Assembly (NCBI GenBank): GCA_019243595.1
Contig: JAFAUA010000034.1
Location: forward strand, 1 to 6,341
Reading direction: 5' to 3'
Source: Acidimicrobiia bacterium
Lineage (GTDB): Bacteria; Actinomycetota; Acidimicrobiia; Acidimicrobiales; AC-14
DNA: 6,341 nucleotides
Each line of letters opens with the position of its first letter. The first letter of the stretch is position 1. This document shows, piece by piece, positions 5,198 to 6,341 of the stretch. Position numbers and translations under genes: made by a program. Below the pieces are notes generated by a model, which ran no database searches, was not told where the DNA came from, and was given only the letters and a program-made list of their open reading frames with translations.

Positions 5198-6286
5198 ATG
5201 GACTTTTCCTTCTCCGAAGAGCAGCAGGAGATCCAGAACCTCGCTGCCCAGATCCTGGGCGACAAGGTCACCCACGAGCGCCTCAAGGAGATCGAGGCGT
5301 CGGCCGAGTGGTTCGACCGCGACCTCTGGGGCGAGCTGGTCAAGGCCGGCCTCGTCGGGATCGCCCTGCCCGAGGAGCACGGTGGGGGCGGCTTCGGCAT
5401 CCTCGAAGCGGCGCTCGTGCTCGAGGAGATCGGCCGCACGGTCGCACCGGTGCCGTACTACGCAACTGTCGTCCTGGGCGCCCTTCCGATCGCCGAGTTC
5501 GGCAGCGACGAGCAGAAGAAGCGGCTGCTGCCCGGCGTGGTGGACGGCGAGGTCATTCTCACCGCCGCCCTGAGCGAGGATCTCAACCTCGACCCGATGT
5601 CCCCGACGACGACCGCCAAGAACGGTCGCCTCAATGGCACGAAGATGCTCGTCCCCGCCGCCCATCTGGCGACGGCGATCATCGTCCCCACGTCAGACGG
5701 CGTCTTCGTTGTGGACCCGAAGGGTGACGGCGTCGAGATCGAGCGACTGATCACCACGAGCGGCGAGCCCCAGTTCAAGGTCACGCTCAACGACGCCGAG
5801 GGCGAGCCCCTCGGCGACGCGTCGCAGGGTGCGGAGATCACCGAGTGGATCGTGCAGCGCGCGACGGCGGCGCTGTGCGCCATCCAGCTCGGGGTGTGCG
5901 AGCAGGCGCTCAAGATGACCGCCGAGTACACGTCGACGCGCGAGCAGTTCGAACGCCCGCTGGCCGCCTTTCAGGCCGTTGCCCAGCGGGCAGCCGACGC
6001 CTACATCGATACCGAGGGCGTGCGCCTCACGGCGTGGCAGGCGGTGTGGCGCCTGGCCGAGGGCCTGCCGTCGGCAGACGAGATCGCCGTCGCCAAGTTC
6101 TGGGCGGCCGAGGGCGGCCAGCGAGTCGCGCACGCCGCCCAGCATCTGCACGGCGGTATCGGCGTCGATGTCGACTACCCGCTGCACCGCTACTTCCTCT
6201 GGGCCAAGCAGTGCGAGCTGACGCTGGGCTCGGCCACGCCGCAGCTGGTCAAGCTCGGCAAGTCCCTCGCCGACCAGCCGGTCTGA
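5198..6286 (+). CDS. fadE27: Acyl-CoA dehydrogenase FadE27/ChsE5-like, partner subunit
   Basis: 362-residue acyl-CoA dehydrogenase, the expected partner of the preceding FadE26-like subunit (M. tuberculosis FadE27 is about 373). It starts at ATG 5198 with AGGAG at 5183-5187 inside the upstream gene, 3 bases after that gene's TGA. Recognisable blocks are FDRDLWGELVKAGLVGIALPEEHGG (39-63), a shortened middle beta-domain, MTAEYTSTREQFERPLAAFQAV (240-261, with the FAD-contacting arginine), DAYIDTEGVRLT (267-278), and HLHGGIGVDVDYPLHRYFLWAK (317-338); these follow Rv3505 closely from memory. The spot equivalent to the catalytic glutamate of FadE26 appears to be Q220-R221, consistent with a subunit that helps build FAD and substrate sites but lacks its own base. 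Third-position GC and tight spacing match the rest of the operon. Last plus-strand gene in the window. Confidence 0.93.
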   Translation: MDFSFSEEQQEIQNLAAQILGDKVTHERLKEIEASAEWFDRDLWGELVKAGLVGIALPEEHGGGGFGILEAALVLEEIGRTVAPVPYYATVVLGALPIAEFGSDEQKKRLLPGVVDGEVILTAALSEDLNLDPMSPTTTAKNGRLNGTKMLVPAAHLATAIIVPTSDGVFVVDPKGDGVEIERLITTSGEPQFKVTLNDAEGEPLGDASQGAEITEWIVQRATAALCAIQLGVCEQALKMTAEYTSTREQFERPLAAFQAVAQRAADAYIDTEGVRLTAWQAVWRLAEGLPSADEIAVAKFWAAEGGQRVAHAAQHLHGGIGVDVDYPLHRYFLWAKQCELTLGSATPQLVKLGKSLADQPV

Positions 6287-6341
6287 TCAGCGGTGTGGGA
6301 CGCGTACGTCGTAGTCCTCGACGCCGGTGAACGCGGTGCGC
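6287..6341 (-). CDS. C-terminal end of an unrecognised convergent gene, cut by window edge
   Basis: On the minus strand, bases 6341 down to 6287 read RTAFTGVEDYDVRVPHR followed by TGA, with mostly C or G at third positions as in the genes of this window. Its stop (6287-6289) touches the fadE27 stop (6284-6286). The plus strand here shows no start or ribosome site. Only 17 codons are visible, so the product cannot be named; it could still be non-coding sequence with a chance open frame. Confidence 0.45.
   Translation of the reverse strand, partial: RTAFTGVEDYDVRVPHR

Overview
The window reads as a piece of a high-GC actinobacterial chromosome carrying a sterol side-chain degradation operon. 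All main genes lie on the plus strand with strong G/C preference at third codon positions. The closest families I can recall are proteins of the Mycobacterium/Rhodococcus cholesterol regulon. The divergence and the gene arrangement suggest a non-mycobacterial actinobacterium, possibly Acidimicrobiia; that placement is inference only.

Layout: (1) 1-620, the 3' third of an acyl-CoA synthetase (FadD type), cut by the window edge. (2) 621-705, a short spacer with two perfect hairpins, the second containing the next gene's Shine-Dalgarno. (3) 706-1152 and 1152-1643, two DUF35/OB-fold proteins with overlapping stop and start; the first has lost the zinc-ribbon cysteines, the second keeps three of four. 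(4) 1644-1796, a structure-rich spacer with a possible terminator. (5) 1797-2855 and 2858-4012, two thiolase-fold 'lipid-transfer proteins' resembling Ltp4 (Rv3522) and Ltp3 (Rv3523). (6) 4020-5194, a FadE26/ChsE4-like acyl-CoA dehydrogenase whose frame is broken once by an apparent missing G near base 4124. (7) 5198-6286, a FadE27/ChsE5-like partner dehydrogenase. (8) 6287-6341, what looks like the last codons of a convergent minus-strand gene, its stop codon directly abutting that of fadE27.

How they work together (inference from families): the FadD makes a CoA thioester. FadE26-FadE27 form a heterotetrameric flavoenzyme that introduces the alpha,beta double bond into a steroid side-chain acyl-CoA. 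The thiolase-like pair has no recognisable nucleophilic cysteine and sits beside DUF35 partners, so it is better explained as an aldolase-type C-C lyase (as Ltp2-ChsH2 is for the C22 intermediate) than as a true thiolase. In Rhodococcus, ltp3 and ltp4 are associated with C24-branched sterols, so plant or algal sterols are a reasonable substrate guess. The window holds no mobile element, CRISPR array or RNA gene that I can support. The most useful points are the fadE26 frameshift, the four-gene DUF35/thiolase-like module with degenerate active sites, and the joining of two loci that are separate in M. tuberculosis.
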